Assembly (NCBI RefSeq): GCF_900110865.1
Contig: NZ_FOFD01000006.1
Location: 241,858 to 305,857 of the forward strand
DNA: 64,000 nucleotides
Source: Natrinema salaciae
GTDB taxonomy: Archaea; Halobacteriota; Halobacteria; Halobacteriales; Natrialbaceae
Reading direction: 5' to 3'
Shown here piece after piece: positions 9,792 through 18,164 of this stretch (its first letter is position 1; each line of letters starts with the position of its first letter). Both the position numbers and the translations under genes were made by a program. The notes below the pieces were generated by a model. The model had not been told where the DNA came from, did no database searches, and saw only the letters and a program-made list of their open reading frames with translations.

Positions 9792-10427
9792 TCAACAGAT
9801 CGGCTTCGGATCGATGCCGAGGTCGTCCAGCGAGTCCGCGTACGCGTCGTACGCGATGTCGATCACGTCTTCGGCGACCCCCCGTGCACGGTCCCACTCG
9901 TCGCTCTCCGTACAGATCTCCTCGAGCAACTCGGCCGCTCGGTCGCCCTGCGCGGCCGTTTCGGTCCGGAGCTCTCGGAAGGCGTCGGCGCGGCGCTCGT
10001 CGCCTTCGTTGACGAAGAAGTTTATCAGTTGCAGGTGTGTTCGGTCGGCGACCAGCGCTCGACCCACGATTCCGCCCAAGCGAGCCGTCGTCGACTCGAG
10101 CGATCGAAGCTCCGCGTGCATCGGATCGGGCTCCTCGGCGTCGAACGCCGGCTCGCCCTCGAGCATGGCCGTAATCCGGTCGTAGTGTTCGCGTTCCTGA
10201 TCGCGATACTCGCCGAAGAGCTGGCGAGCGCCGTCGTGTTCCTCGTCGTCGGCCCACGTCTCGAGGGTCTCCATCGCGGCCCGCTCGCTCGCCGCGGCGG
10301 TCCGGAGGACCGTCTCCTCCGTCAGGTCGGCGTCGGTGAGCGCGACGAGGAGCTTCGACGAGCCGAGACGTTCGAGTTCGACGGTCATCGATTCATCGAT
10401 CGAGTCGCGGAACGCAGCGGCGTCCAT
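9792..10427 (-). CDS. rubrerythrin/ferritin-like helical protein
   Basis: A 211-residue, all-helical, acidic protein conserved in haloarchaea and commonly labelled rubrerythrin-family. Carboxylate/His pairs that fit a ferritin-like fold are visible: 'ASERAAMETLETWADDE' and 'YRDQEREHYDRI', with a further 'VADRTHLQLINFFVNEGDERR' region. The canonical di-iron ExxH pairs are incomplete, so metal binding is uncertain. Start ATG at 10427; the gene is divergent from the rhodanese/MBL gene and shares an 83-bp intergenic region with it. Confidence 0.7.
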   Translation of the reverse strand: MDAAAFRDSIDESMTVELERLGSSKLLVALTDADLTEETVLRTAAASERAAMETLETWADDEEHDGARQLFGEYRDQEREHYDRITAMLEGEPAFDAEEPDPMHAELRSLESTTARLGGIVGRALVADRTHLQLINFFVNEGDERRADAFRELRTETAAQGDRAAELLEEICTESDEWDRARGVAEDVIDIAYDAYADSLDDLGIDPKPIC

Positions 10428-10510
10428 ACCGGAACGACACCACAGTGCGTGTTGAACGTTGGTGCTAGTCCGCCCGCGACTTTAACCGCCGAGAACGCGT
10501 AGCCACCGAT

Positions 10511-11695
10511 ATGACAGATCGGAGCGGTGCCGACGATCTACCGGCCGACGACACCCCCTCGATCGCCCCCGACGCGCTGGCCGAACGACTGCGCTCCGGC
10601 GACGAGCTGTCCGTCCTGGACGTCCGCGACCGCGACGAGTTCGACCGCTGGCACCTCACCGGCGACGAGGTCGACGCCGTGCAGATTCCACACACGAAGT
10701 TCATCCAGGCGCAGGCCACTGGCGGCGTCACCGACCTCGTGGCGGACCTCGAGGAACCGATCCTCGCGGTCTGTGGCCGCGGGGAAGCGAGCGCACACGC
10801 CGTCGGCCTCCTCCAGGAGGCGGGTGTCGAGGCGTACAACCTCGCCGGCGGGATGGACGCGTGGGCCGAACTGTACACGGTCCGGGAACTCGAGGTCGAC
10901 GCTCCTGCCACCGTCCTCCAGTACGATCGCCCGTCCAGCGGCTGTCTCGCCTACGCGATCCACAGCGGCGGAGAGGCGGCGGTGATCGATCCGCTTCGAG
11001 CGTTCGCCGACCGGTACGCCGCGGACACCGCGGACGCCGCGGAACTGAAATACGCCATCGATACGCACGTCCACGCCGACCACGTCAGCGGCGTCCGCAC
11101 GCTCGCGGACCGGACCGCCGCCACGGCGGTCGTCCCGGCCGGCGCGACGGATCGCGGGCTCGCGTTCGACGCCACCACACTCGAGGGCGGCGACGAACTC
11201 CGCGTCGGCGACGCGACGCTGAGCGTGCTGGCGACGCCAGGTCACACGACCGAATCGATCTCGCTTCGCCTCGAGGGCGGCGACTCGAACACCCTGTACA
11301 CCGGCGACACACTGTTTCTCGAAGGCGTCGGCCGGCCGGATCTGGAACGCGGCGACGAGGGTGCAGCCGACGCTGCTCGACGCTTGTACGAGAGCATTCA
11401 GGATCGAATCCTCGCGCAGTCGGACGAGACGATGATCGCGCCGGGACACTACAGCGACGGTGCCAAACCGCGGGCCGACGGAACGTACGCGACGACACTC
11501 GCGACGCTCCGCACCCGGCTCGACGCGCTCTCGATGGACGAAGCCGAGTTCGTCGCCCACGCCACGAGCGACCTCCCGCCGCGACCGGCCAACCACGACC
11601 GCATCGTTGCAGCGAACCTCGGCCTCGAGGCGGTCGACGAGGAGACGGCGTTCGAACTCGAACTCGGCCCGAACAACTGCGCTGTCGCCGACTGA
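10511..11695 (+). CDS. rhodanese / metallo-beta-lactamase fusion (persulfide-dioxygenase-like)
   Basis: The N-terminal rhodanese domain (residues ~18-125) contains 'LDVRDRDEFDRWHL' and an active-site loop 'VCGRGEA' with Cys88. The C-terminal metallo-beta-lactamase domain (~130-360) has the metal motif 'THVHADH' (His186, His188, Asp190, His191), 'GHTTESIS' and 'YTGDTLFL'. Such fusions are related to ETHE1-type persulfide dioxygenases and are thought to act in sulfur transfer or detoxification; the order here (rhodanese first) is common in haloarchaea. It is convergent with the ferredoxin gene, with 6 bp between the stops. Confidence 0.88.
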   Translation: MTDRSGADDLPADDTPSIAPDALAERLRSGDELSVLDVRDRDEFDRWHLTGDEVDAVQIPHTKFIQAQATGGVTDLVADLEEPILAVCGRGEASAHAVGLLQEAGVEAYNLAGGMDAWAELYTVRELEVDAPATVLQYDRPSSGCLAYAIHSGGEAAVIDPLRAFADRYAADTADAAELKYAIDTHVHADHVSGVRTLADRTAATAVVPAGATDRGLAFDATTLEGGDELRVGDATLSVLATPGHTTESISLRLEGGDSNTLYTGDTLFLEGVGRPDLERGDEGAADAARRLYESIQDRILAQSDETMIAPGHYSDGAKPRADGTYATTLATLRTRLDALSMDEAEFVAHATSDLPPRPANHDRIVAANLGLEAVDEETAFELELGPNNCAVAD

Positions 11696-11701
11696 CCGCC
11701 G

Positions 11702-12034
11702 TCAGTCGTCCGCGACCGCGCCGTCGGTTGCGCCGCCGGTGAGATCGCCTTCGATGCTCGGCGGGTACTTCCCGCGGTCGAGTTTCAGGTCCGACTGCGG
11801 TCGCGCCATGCAGGTCAGCGCGTAGGTTTCGGCCTCCTCCTCCGTCAGTCCGCGAGCGGCGGGCTGGGTGACCTCGCCCTCGACGATCTCGGCCGAACAC
11901 GCCAGACACATCCCGACTCGGCAGGAGTACTCCTGTGCGATGCCCTCCTCGAGACACCGACTCAGGATCGTCTCCTTGTCGGTGCAGGTGATCGTCTCAC
12001 CCGTCCCGACGAACTCGATGGTGTACTCCGTCAT
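11702..12034 (-). CDS. 2Fe-2S plant-type ferredoxin
   Basis: A 110-residue ferredoxin with the C-x4-C-x2-C motif (Cys38, Cys43, Cys46) and the distal Cys75 in 'ALTCMARP', so all four cluster ligands are present. The preceding 'ETILSRCLEEGIAQEYS' matches the beta-grasp fold. It lacks the ~30-residue acidic N-terminal insertion of the major haloarchaeal ferredoxin, so it is probably a secondary electron carrier whose partner is not evident here. Start ATG at 12034, with 'AAACCTTTTATG' just upstream. Confidence 0.93.
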   Translation of the reverse strand: MTEYTIEFVGTGETITCTDKETILSRCLEEGIAQEYSCRVGMCLACSAEIVEGEVTQPAARGLTEEEAETYALTCMARPQSDLKLDRGKYPPSIEGDLTGGATDGAVADD

Positions 12035-12139
12035 ACGCCTCGGTACGGAAGACCTGCGTAAAACCTTTTATGTGTCACTACTGTCTGCTCCGACTGAAGA
12101 AATTCCGTGATCGGGTGCTCGTCTCGCAAGTGAGCTATC

Positions 12140-12181
12140 CCCTGCCTACTCGCCAGCGTTCGCTGGCTCCACGAGGCAGGG
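12140..12181 (-). ncRNA. omega-RNA-like hairpin at the 3' end of a TnpB relic
   Basis: An 8-bp perfect stem pairs 12140-12147 with 12174-12181. It encloses a second hairpin, GCCAG/CTGGC, at 12152-12167. The relic's TAG stop lies inside the outer stem. A structured RNA overlapping the end of tnpB is the known arrangement of omega/reRNA guides in IS200/IS605 elements. Whether this one is transcribed is unknown. Confidence 0.45.
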
Positions 12182-12300
12182 ACTTCTCGCTTCCACGATG
12201 CGGCTTGCAGACACCGACTCGGCGTCCGCAGCGGCTGCAGTCTCCACGGGCGTCCCCTCGGAGTGAACCACCCCTAACCGCTCCAACCCACGACCGAGAT
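12146..12300 (-). pseudogene. C-terminal relic of an IS200/IS605-family TnpB (IS1341-type)
   Basis: About 51 codons remain, containing 'GLERLGVVHSEGTPVET' and ending '...SPCLVEPANAGE'. This resembles the variable C-terminal tail I know from haloarchaeal TnpB proteins; the RuvC and zinc-finger core is gone. The relic starts directly after the stop codon of the 112-residue exported protein, so a deletion or insertion has joined the two. The terminal hairpin is still intact. Identification rests on recall of the tail pattern and needs a search. Confidence 0.6.
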
Positions 12301-12639
12301 CTAAATCTCTCGAACAAACGTTTCCGCGACCCACCAGTCCTGGTCCAGCTTGTGCCAGTCGACTTTGTACACGTTCGTTCCGTCGTCGGTGTTCGTTTCC
12401 TGTACGTATCCGGCCCAGGAGTGGTAGATCTTCTCCCAGTCACCGCTTCGATCGCCGTTTTCCCAGCCGGGAACCCAGTTGGCGTCTCCCCAGACCTGTA
12501 CCTGATCGCCGACACCGATTCCGGAGTGCGACGCACTGGCGGAGCCGGCGGCAGCGACTGATCCAACACCGACCGCCAACGTGCCAGCAGTCGTTTTCAA
12601 GATATCACGTCGAGACCGCCCAGAGGTGTTTTCGGGCAT
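12301..12639 (-). CDS. small Tat-exported protein with SH3-like domain
   Basis: 112 residues. The N-terminus 'SGRSRRDILKTTAGTLAVGV' is a clear Tat signal, with cleavage likely after 'ASA' near residue 36. The mature part is about 75 residues, rich in Trp and Asp ('VGDQVQVWGDANWVPGWENGD', with later Trp residues) and looks like an SH3-type beta-barrel. It ends in 'ETFVREI' exactly where the TnpB relic begins. I know no function; the size suggests a secreted cell-surface or binding module. Confidence 0.75.
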   Translation of the reverse strand: MPENTSGRSRRDILKTTAGTLAVGVGSVAAAGSASASHSGIGVGDQVQVWGDANWVPGWENGDRSGDWEKIYHSWAGYVQETNTDDGTNVYKVDWHKLDQDWWVAETFVREI

Positions 12640-12816
12640 TGCAATCGGTAATTACGTATAGAAATACTAAAATGTTTTCCCACGGTATCACTGCACGCCT
12701 CATCGCACGACTCCGTCGCGGTTCGTGAGTCACTCGTTTCAGTGGCTACTATCGCCGATCTCGCGTCTCAGACGCGGGGTTTCGGCGGCAGCCCGGAAAC
12801 AGACGACCATAAAACG

Positions 12817-12824
12817 TTTTCTTA
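12817..12824 (+). promoter_or_regulatory. TATA-like element before the geranylgeranyl reductase gene
   Basis: An AT-rich TTTTCTTA lies 23-30 bases before the ATG at 12847, the spacing expected for a nearly leaderless haloarchaeal transcript. Confidence 0.4.
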
Positions 12825-12846
12825 TCGCGGTGTTCACAGTGTTGGT

Positions 12847-14253
12847 ATGAGTACGCAGGAGCAGTCGGCTACCGCCGCGACCGCGACGACCCAGTCGCCG
12901 GATGCGGTCGTCGTCGGTGCCGGAACCGCAGGGTGCTACGCCGCAGCGACCATCGCCCGGGAGGGGTACGACGTCGTCGTCCTCGAGCGAAAGGACGAGG
13001 AGGAGGCGGGCCACATCGCCTGCGGCGACGCGCTGAAGGGTGCCGACGCCTTCCCCGAGGCGATCCCGAAGTCGAAGCTCGAGCCGGCCTTCACCAACAC
13101 GGGCGTCGATCACGGTCGGTTCGAGATCCCCCAGGAGGACACCGTCCTCGAGATTCCGGTTCCCGGCGAGCTCGCCGTCATCGACCGCTGGGAGTACGGC
13201 CGGCGGATCATCGACGGCGCGGGTGACGCCGGCGTCGACTTCCACTACGATACCGTCGTCAAAAACGTCGTTCAGGCAGACGACGGCCGCGTCACGGGCG
13301 TCGAGACGGTTCGCAAGGGGGAGGCGATCGAGTACGAGGCCGACATCGTCATCGACGCCGCGGGCTCGCTGTCGGTGCTGCAGGACAACGTCGACTTCTC
13401 CGACTCGACGTTCGACACGAACGTCAACTACAGCCACTTCTGTTCGGCCTACCGCGAAATCGTCCACGTCGAGGAGCCCGTCGAGTGGTCGGACGCGCTC
13501 GTCTTCAAACCGACCGAGCGGGCCGCGGGCTACCTCTGGTACTTCCCGCGCACCGAGACGGAGATCAACGCCGGGCTGGGCTTCCAGATGACCGAGGAAC
13601 CGATGCAGCTCGTCGACGACCTCAAGCGCGACCTCGAGAACCGCCCCGAGTTCGACGGCGCGGAGGTCGAGGACAAACTCGGTGCGGCGCTGCCGACCCG
13701 ACGACCCTACGACTCCGCCGTGCATCCGGGATACATGGCCATCGGCGACGCCGCGGGCCACGTCAACCCCACGACCGGCGGCGGCATCGCCGGCGCAGCC
13801 TACGGCGGCAAGTACGCCGCCGAGCGGGCCATCGAGGCCCTCGAGACCGGCGACTACGGCGAGGACACGCTCTGGGAGTACAACGAGAAGGTGATGGATC
13901 ACTTCGGCGCGCGCTACGCCGCGCTGGACGTCTACAACATCCTCTCGACGGCCGTCGACGTCGACGACCTGATGGGGCTGCTCGCCGCGATGCCCGGCGA
14001 CAAGCTCGCCGAGGCGCTGTACTCGGGCAGTACGGACATCGGGCTCAAACTCAAACTCGAGGCGCTCCTCAAGAGCCGCGGTCACTGGGGGACCATCTGG
14101 AACCTCTACCGGACCAAGCGTCGCGCCGACGAGTTGCTCTCCCACTACGAGAACTATCCGACCAGTCCCGACGGCCTCGCGGGGTGGCAGGACCGGCGCG
14201 ACGAACTGATGGAGCAGGTCTACGAGACGACCGGAGCGGACCCCAAATACTAA
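12847..14253 (+). CDS. geranylgeranyl reductase family flavoprotein
   Basis: 468 residues from ATG 12847. An FAD Rossmann motif 'VVVGAGTAGCYAA' lies near residue 20, followed by 'VVVLERKDEE'. The family motifs 'HIACGDALKG', 'YLWYFPRTE' and the second FAD motif 'YMAIGDAAGHVNPTTGGGI' are all present. Family members reduce the isoprenoid chains of archaeal ether lipids (digeranylgeranylglycerophospholipid reductase) or related prenyl groups; haloarchaea carry several paralogues, so the exact substrate is uncertain. The C-terminal helical part continues to the stop, after which the structured repeat starts at once. Confidence 0.9.
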   Translation: MSTQEQSATAATATTQSPDAVVVGAGTAGCYAAATIAREGYDVVVLERKDEEEAGHIACGDALKGADAFPEAIPKSKLEPAFTNTGVDHGRFEIPQEDTVLEIPVPGELAVIDRWEYGRRIIDGAGDAGVDFHYDTVVKNVVQADDGRVTGVETVRKGEAIEYEADIVIDAAGSLSVLQDNVDFSDSTFDTNVNYSHFCSAYREIVHVEEPVEWSDALVFKPTERAAGYLWYFPRTETEINAGLGFQMTEEPMQLVDDLKRDLENRPEFDGAEVEDKLGAALPTRRPYDSAVHPGYMAIGDAAGHVNPTTGGGIAGAAYGGKYAAERAIEALETGDYGEDTLWEYNEKVMDHFGARYAALDVYNILSTAVDVDDLMGLLAAMPGDKLAEALYSGSTDIGLKLKLEALLKSRGHWGTIWNLYRTKRRADELLSHYENYPTSPDGLAGWQDRRDELMEQVYETTGADPKY

Positions 14254-14255
14254 GC

Positions 14256-14466
14256 AACGAAATTGTACTCTGCGAGCGCGGCTTAGCCCCGCTCTCGGTA
14301 AAATTTCGGTCAACAGCACTCCTCCTTCCTCTCCGTTCACGTCGTTCACTCCGTGTCAGTCGTCGACCCGCTCGCGGCAGGGTTCGGTGAATAGCCTGCC
14401 CTCCCCCGGGTCGCAGGCTCCTCGCGATGCTCGGAGCCCGCTCCCGGCCAGTTAGCGTTCGATCAA
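14256..14466 (+). repeat. structured interspersed repeat, copy A (about 210 bp)
   Basis: Starts 3 bp after the stop codon of the reductase gene. It shares with copy B (25183-25420) the blocks AACGAAATT, CTCGG-N-AAAATTTCG, AGCACTCCTCC, GCCTGCCCTCCCCCG and CGGAGCCCGCTCCCGGCCA, in the same order and orientation. Ends of the first module form an imperfect inverted repeat (14258-14268 with 14298-14308). An inner stem pairs 14274-14282 with 14286-14294, with one mismatch. The stem sequence differs from copy B but the pairing is kept. Function unknown. Confidence 0.8.
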
Positions 14467-14640
14467 TCCCCTCGAGCAACCGATTGTCACTCGATTACAG
14501 AACGAGTCTGGTCTATTCTAGGATACCAATTCTCGTGAGCATGCTACGTCGTTCGGGAATTTCGATTTTCTTATTGGTCACGTCCGTGACGGACGCCTAA
14601 CCGGGCGTTGGGGACGGCCCGACGACATCCAGTTTACCGG

Positions 14641-15876
14641 TTACAAACCCTCGACGATGCTTCTGAGCCGTTCGATCCGTTTTTCAGTGGGGGGATGGGA
14701 CCCGAAGATCCGACGGGCGACGAACCGCCGGGTGCGGTCGAAAAAGCGGTGTTCCTCCCACGGCGGCGGGACGATCGAGAACGCCGCCGTGGAGCGGCGC
14801 TCGCGGAGGTCGTTCGTGGGACGTCGGTCGAGTTCGGTATCGAGCGTCTCGAGGGCGGCCGCCAGCGCCGCGGGATCGCCCGTGAGTGCGGCCGCGCCTC
14901 GATCGGCGACGTACTCGCGATAGCGGGACACGACTGCGACGCACCAATTGACGAGGCCGATGATTAGCCCGGCGGGAACGGCGACGAACGGGTTGGCGTT
15001 GTAGCGCTCGATTTGCGCGTCCGCGTGGGCCGCCGGTATCGACAGGGCCGTCACGACGGCTGCGTCCCAGTGCTGGAGGTGAGCGAGTTCGTGTGCGAGG
15101 ACGGCGTCTAGCTCCCGGTCGTCGAGGATGTCGACGAGGCCCTGCGAGACGACGATCGTCGAACTGTCGGGACGGTAGCCGACGGTCGCGGCGGTTGGCG
15201 TCGGAGACGTTCCGAGGCGGACCGCCGGCGACGGCACGCCGGCCTGCTGTGACAGGCGATCGATACGAGCTTGGACGGCGACCCGCCGCTCCTCGAGTTC
15301 GGCCGTCGGGCGTTCGGGCACGCGAACCGAGTCCTCGACCTCGCGGAGCGCGGCCGCGTCGGCGGTACGTTCGCCGTGCCCGATCCAGACCAGGTGCGAC
15401 AGTACCACGAGGACGCCGATGACGGCCGCCGCGTGGATCGGATCGACGATCGAGCGCCACGCGATCGTTTCGGCGAGGGCGAACCCGGCGAACGAGCCGA
15501 CGAGGACGCCGGCGAGCACCGCGAGGTGTCGCAGCCGACTCCCGCTCGTTCGCGAGAGCAGCAGTGCCTCGCCGGCGCGTTCGACCGCGCCGGCAACCCC
15601 GTCGTGGGCGATCCGATCCGAGACCGTCCGCGAGGGATAGAGCCGTCGGGTCGCGGCCGCGAGGAGGTGCCAACAGACGAACAGCACGGTGAGGGCCAGC
15701 GAGCCGAGAAACGCGACCGCGAGCCACCGCTCGAGCCACAGCAGGACGAGCGCTGCCATGACCGTGACGACGCCGAATTCGAAGGCGACGACGACGAGTT
15801 GCCCGAGCGCGACCAGCGCGACCGCGAGGGCCATTCGCAGCCAGAGTCCGAACCGGACCCGCGTCGAGCCGATCAT
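14641..15876 (-). CDS. M48-family membrane zinc metalloprotease (HtpX/Ste24-like)
   Basis: 411 residues with several membrane helices in the N-terminal half (e.g. 'LALTVLFVCWHLLAAA', 'LAVLAGVLVGSFAGFALAE'). The zinc motif 'AVLAHELAHLQHWD' (HExxH), the third ligand region 'SRYREYVADRGAAALTG' and the C-terminal 'SHPPTEKRIERLRS' are the full M48 signature. A long cytosolic insert ('EERRVAVQARIDRLSQQAG') resembles a substrate-regulating segment. It probably degrades damaged membrane proteins. It is a paralogue of the shorter htpX gene near 30.2 kb. It is convergent with the reductase gene, with the repeat in between. Confidence 0.9.
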   Translation of the reverse strand: MIGSTRVRFGLWLRMALAVALVALGQLVVVAFEFGVVTVMAALVLLWLERWLAVAFLGSLALTVLFVCWHLLAAATRRLYPSRTVSDRIAHDGVAGAVERAGEALLLSRTSGSRLRHLAVLAGVLVGSFAGFALAETIAWRSIVDPIHAAAVIGVLVVLSHLVWIGHGERTADAAALREVEDSVRVPERPTAELEERRVAVQARIDRLSQQAGVPSPAVRLGTSPTPTAATVGYRPDSSTIVVSQGLVDILDDRELDAVLAHELAHLQHWDAAVVTALSIPAAHADAQIERYNANPFVAVPAGLIIGLVNWCVAVVSRYREYVADRGAAALTGDPAALAAALETLDTELDRRPTNDLRERRSTAAFSIVPPPWEEHRFFDRTRRFVARRIFGSHPPTEKRIERLRSIVEGL

Positions 15877-16000
15877 CGACCGCCACCTCCGAACGTAGCG
15901 GCCCCGACTGGCGAGTACCGACGGCCAACTCGTCCGGAGCGACTCACTGTCAGCTATTCGTCAGGGTCCGATTTCCAAGAACATTTCGAGTCGGCGACGG

Positions 16001-17275
16001 CTACCGATCGCCGAGGCGTTCGATGGTTCCCGCGAGCGTATCGATGCCGTGCTGGATACTGTCCTCGTCGACGTCGAACGTCGCGGTGTGGTGGCCGCCG
16101 GGGTGGTCGGTGCCGACGCCGACGTAGCAGGCGGTGCCGCCGTTTTCCTGGACCGCTCGCATGAGGAACGTCGCGTCCTCGCTGCCCCCGAGTTCGTCGC
16201 GCTCGAGGACGGTGTCGACCCCTGCCGTGTCGTCCGCAACGTCGGCTACGATCGAGACGAGCGCCTGATCGCTCGTCGCGCTCGGGGCTTCGGCTCCGAT
16301 CTCGATCTCGACCTCGCAGTCGTGCATCTCGGCGGCGCTCCGGAGCACCCGACGGGTTCGCCGTTTCATGTACTCCATGAGTTCGGTCGTCTCCCCTCGA
16401 ACCTCGGCCACGATCCTGGCTTCGTCGGGGATGACGTTGGCGGCGCTGCCGCCCTCGACGACGCCCGCGTTGACCCGCGTCGCACCGTCGTTGTGCCGGG
16501 GGATCCCGTAGAGGTTCTGCACCGCCGTCGCCATCGCCTGGACCGCGTTCCGCCCCTGTTCGGGGTGGCCGCCGGCGTGGGCCGACTCGCCCGTGAACGC
16601 CGCCTCGACGTGCGCTACTGCGAGAAAGCCGTCGATTCCAGCAACGATCTCGCCGGTCGGGTGATCGAGGCCGATGTGCACTGCGAGCAGAGCGTCGACG
16701 TCCTGCAGGTGCTCGCTCTCGGCCATCGGCTTCCCACCGCCGACGACCTCCTCGGCCGGCTGGAAGAACACCTTCAGCGTCCCCGAGAAGTCGCTCTCTG
16801 CGACCGCCTCGAGCGTGCCGATCCCGATCGTCGCGTGGGCGTCGTGGCCGCAGGCGTGCATCGCGCCGTCGTGTTCGGAGCGGAAACCCTCGGCGACGGG
16901 CCGGTGGGCGGGGTCGTCCGACTCCGACCGCGGCAGGGCGTCGATGTCGACCCGGAGCCCGACGGTCGGCCCCGTCCCGCGCTCGAGGACGGCGACCGCG
17001 CCCGTGTACCCGCCCTCGAGCCGCTCGAGAACGTCGTCGTCGACACCTGCGTCGCGGGCCCGTTCGTACCAGTGGGTGAGTTCGGCGTCGTCGGGAACTG
17101 CCATCCGGTGGTCGCCCGCGATGGCCGCCGGTCCGACGTGGAGGGCGGCGAGGTCGTCGCCGAGTCGGGCCTCGAGTTCGTCGACGATTCGTGCAGTGGT
17201 GTAGAACTCCCGCCAGGCGGGTTCCGGCTTCCGGTGCAGGTCTCGGCGCAGCGAGACGAGGTCGTCGGCCGTCAT
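16001..17275 (-). CDS. M20-family amidohydrolase (AbgB/hippurate hydrolase-like)
   Basis: 424 residues. Metal-binding motifs of the M20D group are visible: 'HACGHDAHATIG', 'FFQPAEEVVGGGKPM' (catalytic Glu pair) and 'GTDHPGGHHTATFDVDED' near the C-terminus; the lid domain contains 'AHVEAAFTGESAHAGGHPEQGRN'. Members hydrolyse N-acyl amino acids such as N-acetyl or p-aminobenzoyl-glutamate; the substrate cannot be read from the sequence. Start ATG at 17275 is followed directly by 'DDLVSLRRDLHRKPEPAW', the usual family N-terminus. Confidence 0.9.
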   Translation of the reverse strand: MTADDLVSLRRDLHRKPEPAWREFYTTARIVDELEARLGDDLAALHVGPAAIAGDHRMAVPDDAELTHWYERARDAGVDDDVLERLEGGYTGAVAVLERGTGPTVGLRVDIDALPRSESDDPAHRPVAEGFRSEHDGAMHACGHDAHATIGIGTLEAVAESDFSGTLKVFFQPAEEVVGGGKPMAESEHLQDVDALLAVHIGLDHPTGEIVAGIDGFLAVAHVEAAFTGESAHAGGHPEQGRNAVQAMATAVQNLYGIPRHNDGATRVNAGVVEGGSAANVIPDEARIVAEVRGETTELMEYMKRRTRRVLRSAAEMHDCEVEIEIGAEAPSATSDQALVSIVADVADDTAGVDTVLERDELGGSEDATFLMRAVQENGGTACYVGVGTDHPGGHHTATFDVDEDSIQHGIDTLAGTIERLGDR

Positions 17276-17365
17276 ATCCCCACCTCGTCGGGAACGGTAA
17301 AAAGCTCTGCCGCTACGTTCGGGCGGAATCGGTGTCGAGACCGGGTCGCCCCGGGCGCGGGTCGG

Positions 17366-17914
17366 CTACTCGCCGCCGGCGATCGCGGCGACGAGTTGCT
17401 GGAGGGCCTCACCGACCATGGCCAGCTGTTCGTCGGCGGCGTCGAGTCCGTGTCGGGCGGCGAGATACTGCGGGTCGTTGTACGTCAGGAAGACGTCGCC
17501 GCCGTCCTCCCAGACCAGCAGTTTCTGCGGCAGGTCGATCGCGACCGATCGCTCCGCCTGCATCAGCGGCGTTCCGGCGGCCGGATTCCCGAAGAGGAAG
17601 AGCGTCGTCGGCGGGAGCGACTGCTCGACCGACGCCGCGTTCGCCGCGTGATCGACGGTCGTCAACAGCGCCACCCCGCTGGCCTCGAGCACCGCTTCGA
17701 CGCGGGATACCGTCGTTTCGAAGTTCGCGTTACTTTCGACGGTAACGAGCCCCGAGTCGGTGCCGTCAGCAGCGCTTCCGTCGTCGGTCTGAGCGGTCCT
17801 GGCGGACGCGCCGGCGGCCGCAGCCGTCGTCGAAACGCCGGTCCCGGCCGCTGTGCTGGCCCCGAGTAGCTGAACGAACCGCCGACGCGCCGTTCCGTCC
17901 GAGTCGCGTGTCAT
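17366..17914 (-). CDS. Tat-exported DUF302 protein
   Basis: From ATG 17914 the protein has 182 residues. An N-terminal 'ARRRFVQLLGASTAAG' segment looks like a Tat signal. The rest is a DUF302 domain: 'VESNANFETTVSRVEAVLEASG', 'TTLFLFGNPAAGTPLMQAERSVAIDLP' split by the fold, and 'VWEDGGDVFLTYNDPQYLAARH'. DUF302 proteins are small alpha/beta proteins of unknown role, sometimes linked with redox or sulfur genes. An ATG at 17971 would add 19 residues ahead of the signal and is less likely. Confidence 0.8.
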   Translation of the reverse strand: MTRDSDGTARRRFVQLLGASTAAGTGVSTTAAAAGASARTAQTDDGSAADGTDSGLVTVESNANFETTVSRVEAVLEASGVALLTTVDHAANAASVEQSLPPTTLFLFGNPAAGTPLMQAERSVAIDLPQKLLVWEDGGDVFLTYNDPQYLAARHGLDAADEQLAMVGEALQQLVAAIAGGE

Positions 17915-18164
17915 ACCGGATCGGCACACGAGACGGCACGCAGTAGTAGCACCGGTCATTTCGATCCACAACCGAACGTTGTGCCGTTGAAACGATAGGT
18001 GATGATCCGTCCGGTAGCGGACGGCGAGTCGTGTGGCCGGACCCCAGCACTCCGACTCTCCACGGGCTCGAGGGTCACTCCGGCGGTCGACGCTGTCGGA
18101 TAGATCGCAGAGAGCGCCGTGGAGAGCGTCGGCAGTGACGGGCGCTCGAGCGAGACCCGCAGCT

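Noticed and set aside
9792..10427. True rubrerythrin
   Set aside because: No rubredoxin-type cysteines and incomplete di-iron motifs, so only a ferritin-like fold is claimed.
12739..14349. 536-codon minus-strand frame across the geranylgeranyl reductase gene
   Set aside because: Antisense to a conserved flavoprotein; its apparent start lies inside repeat copy A.
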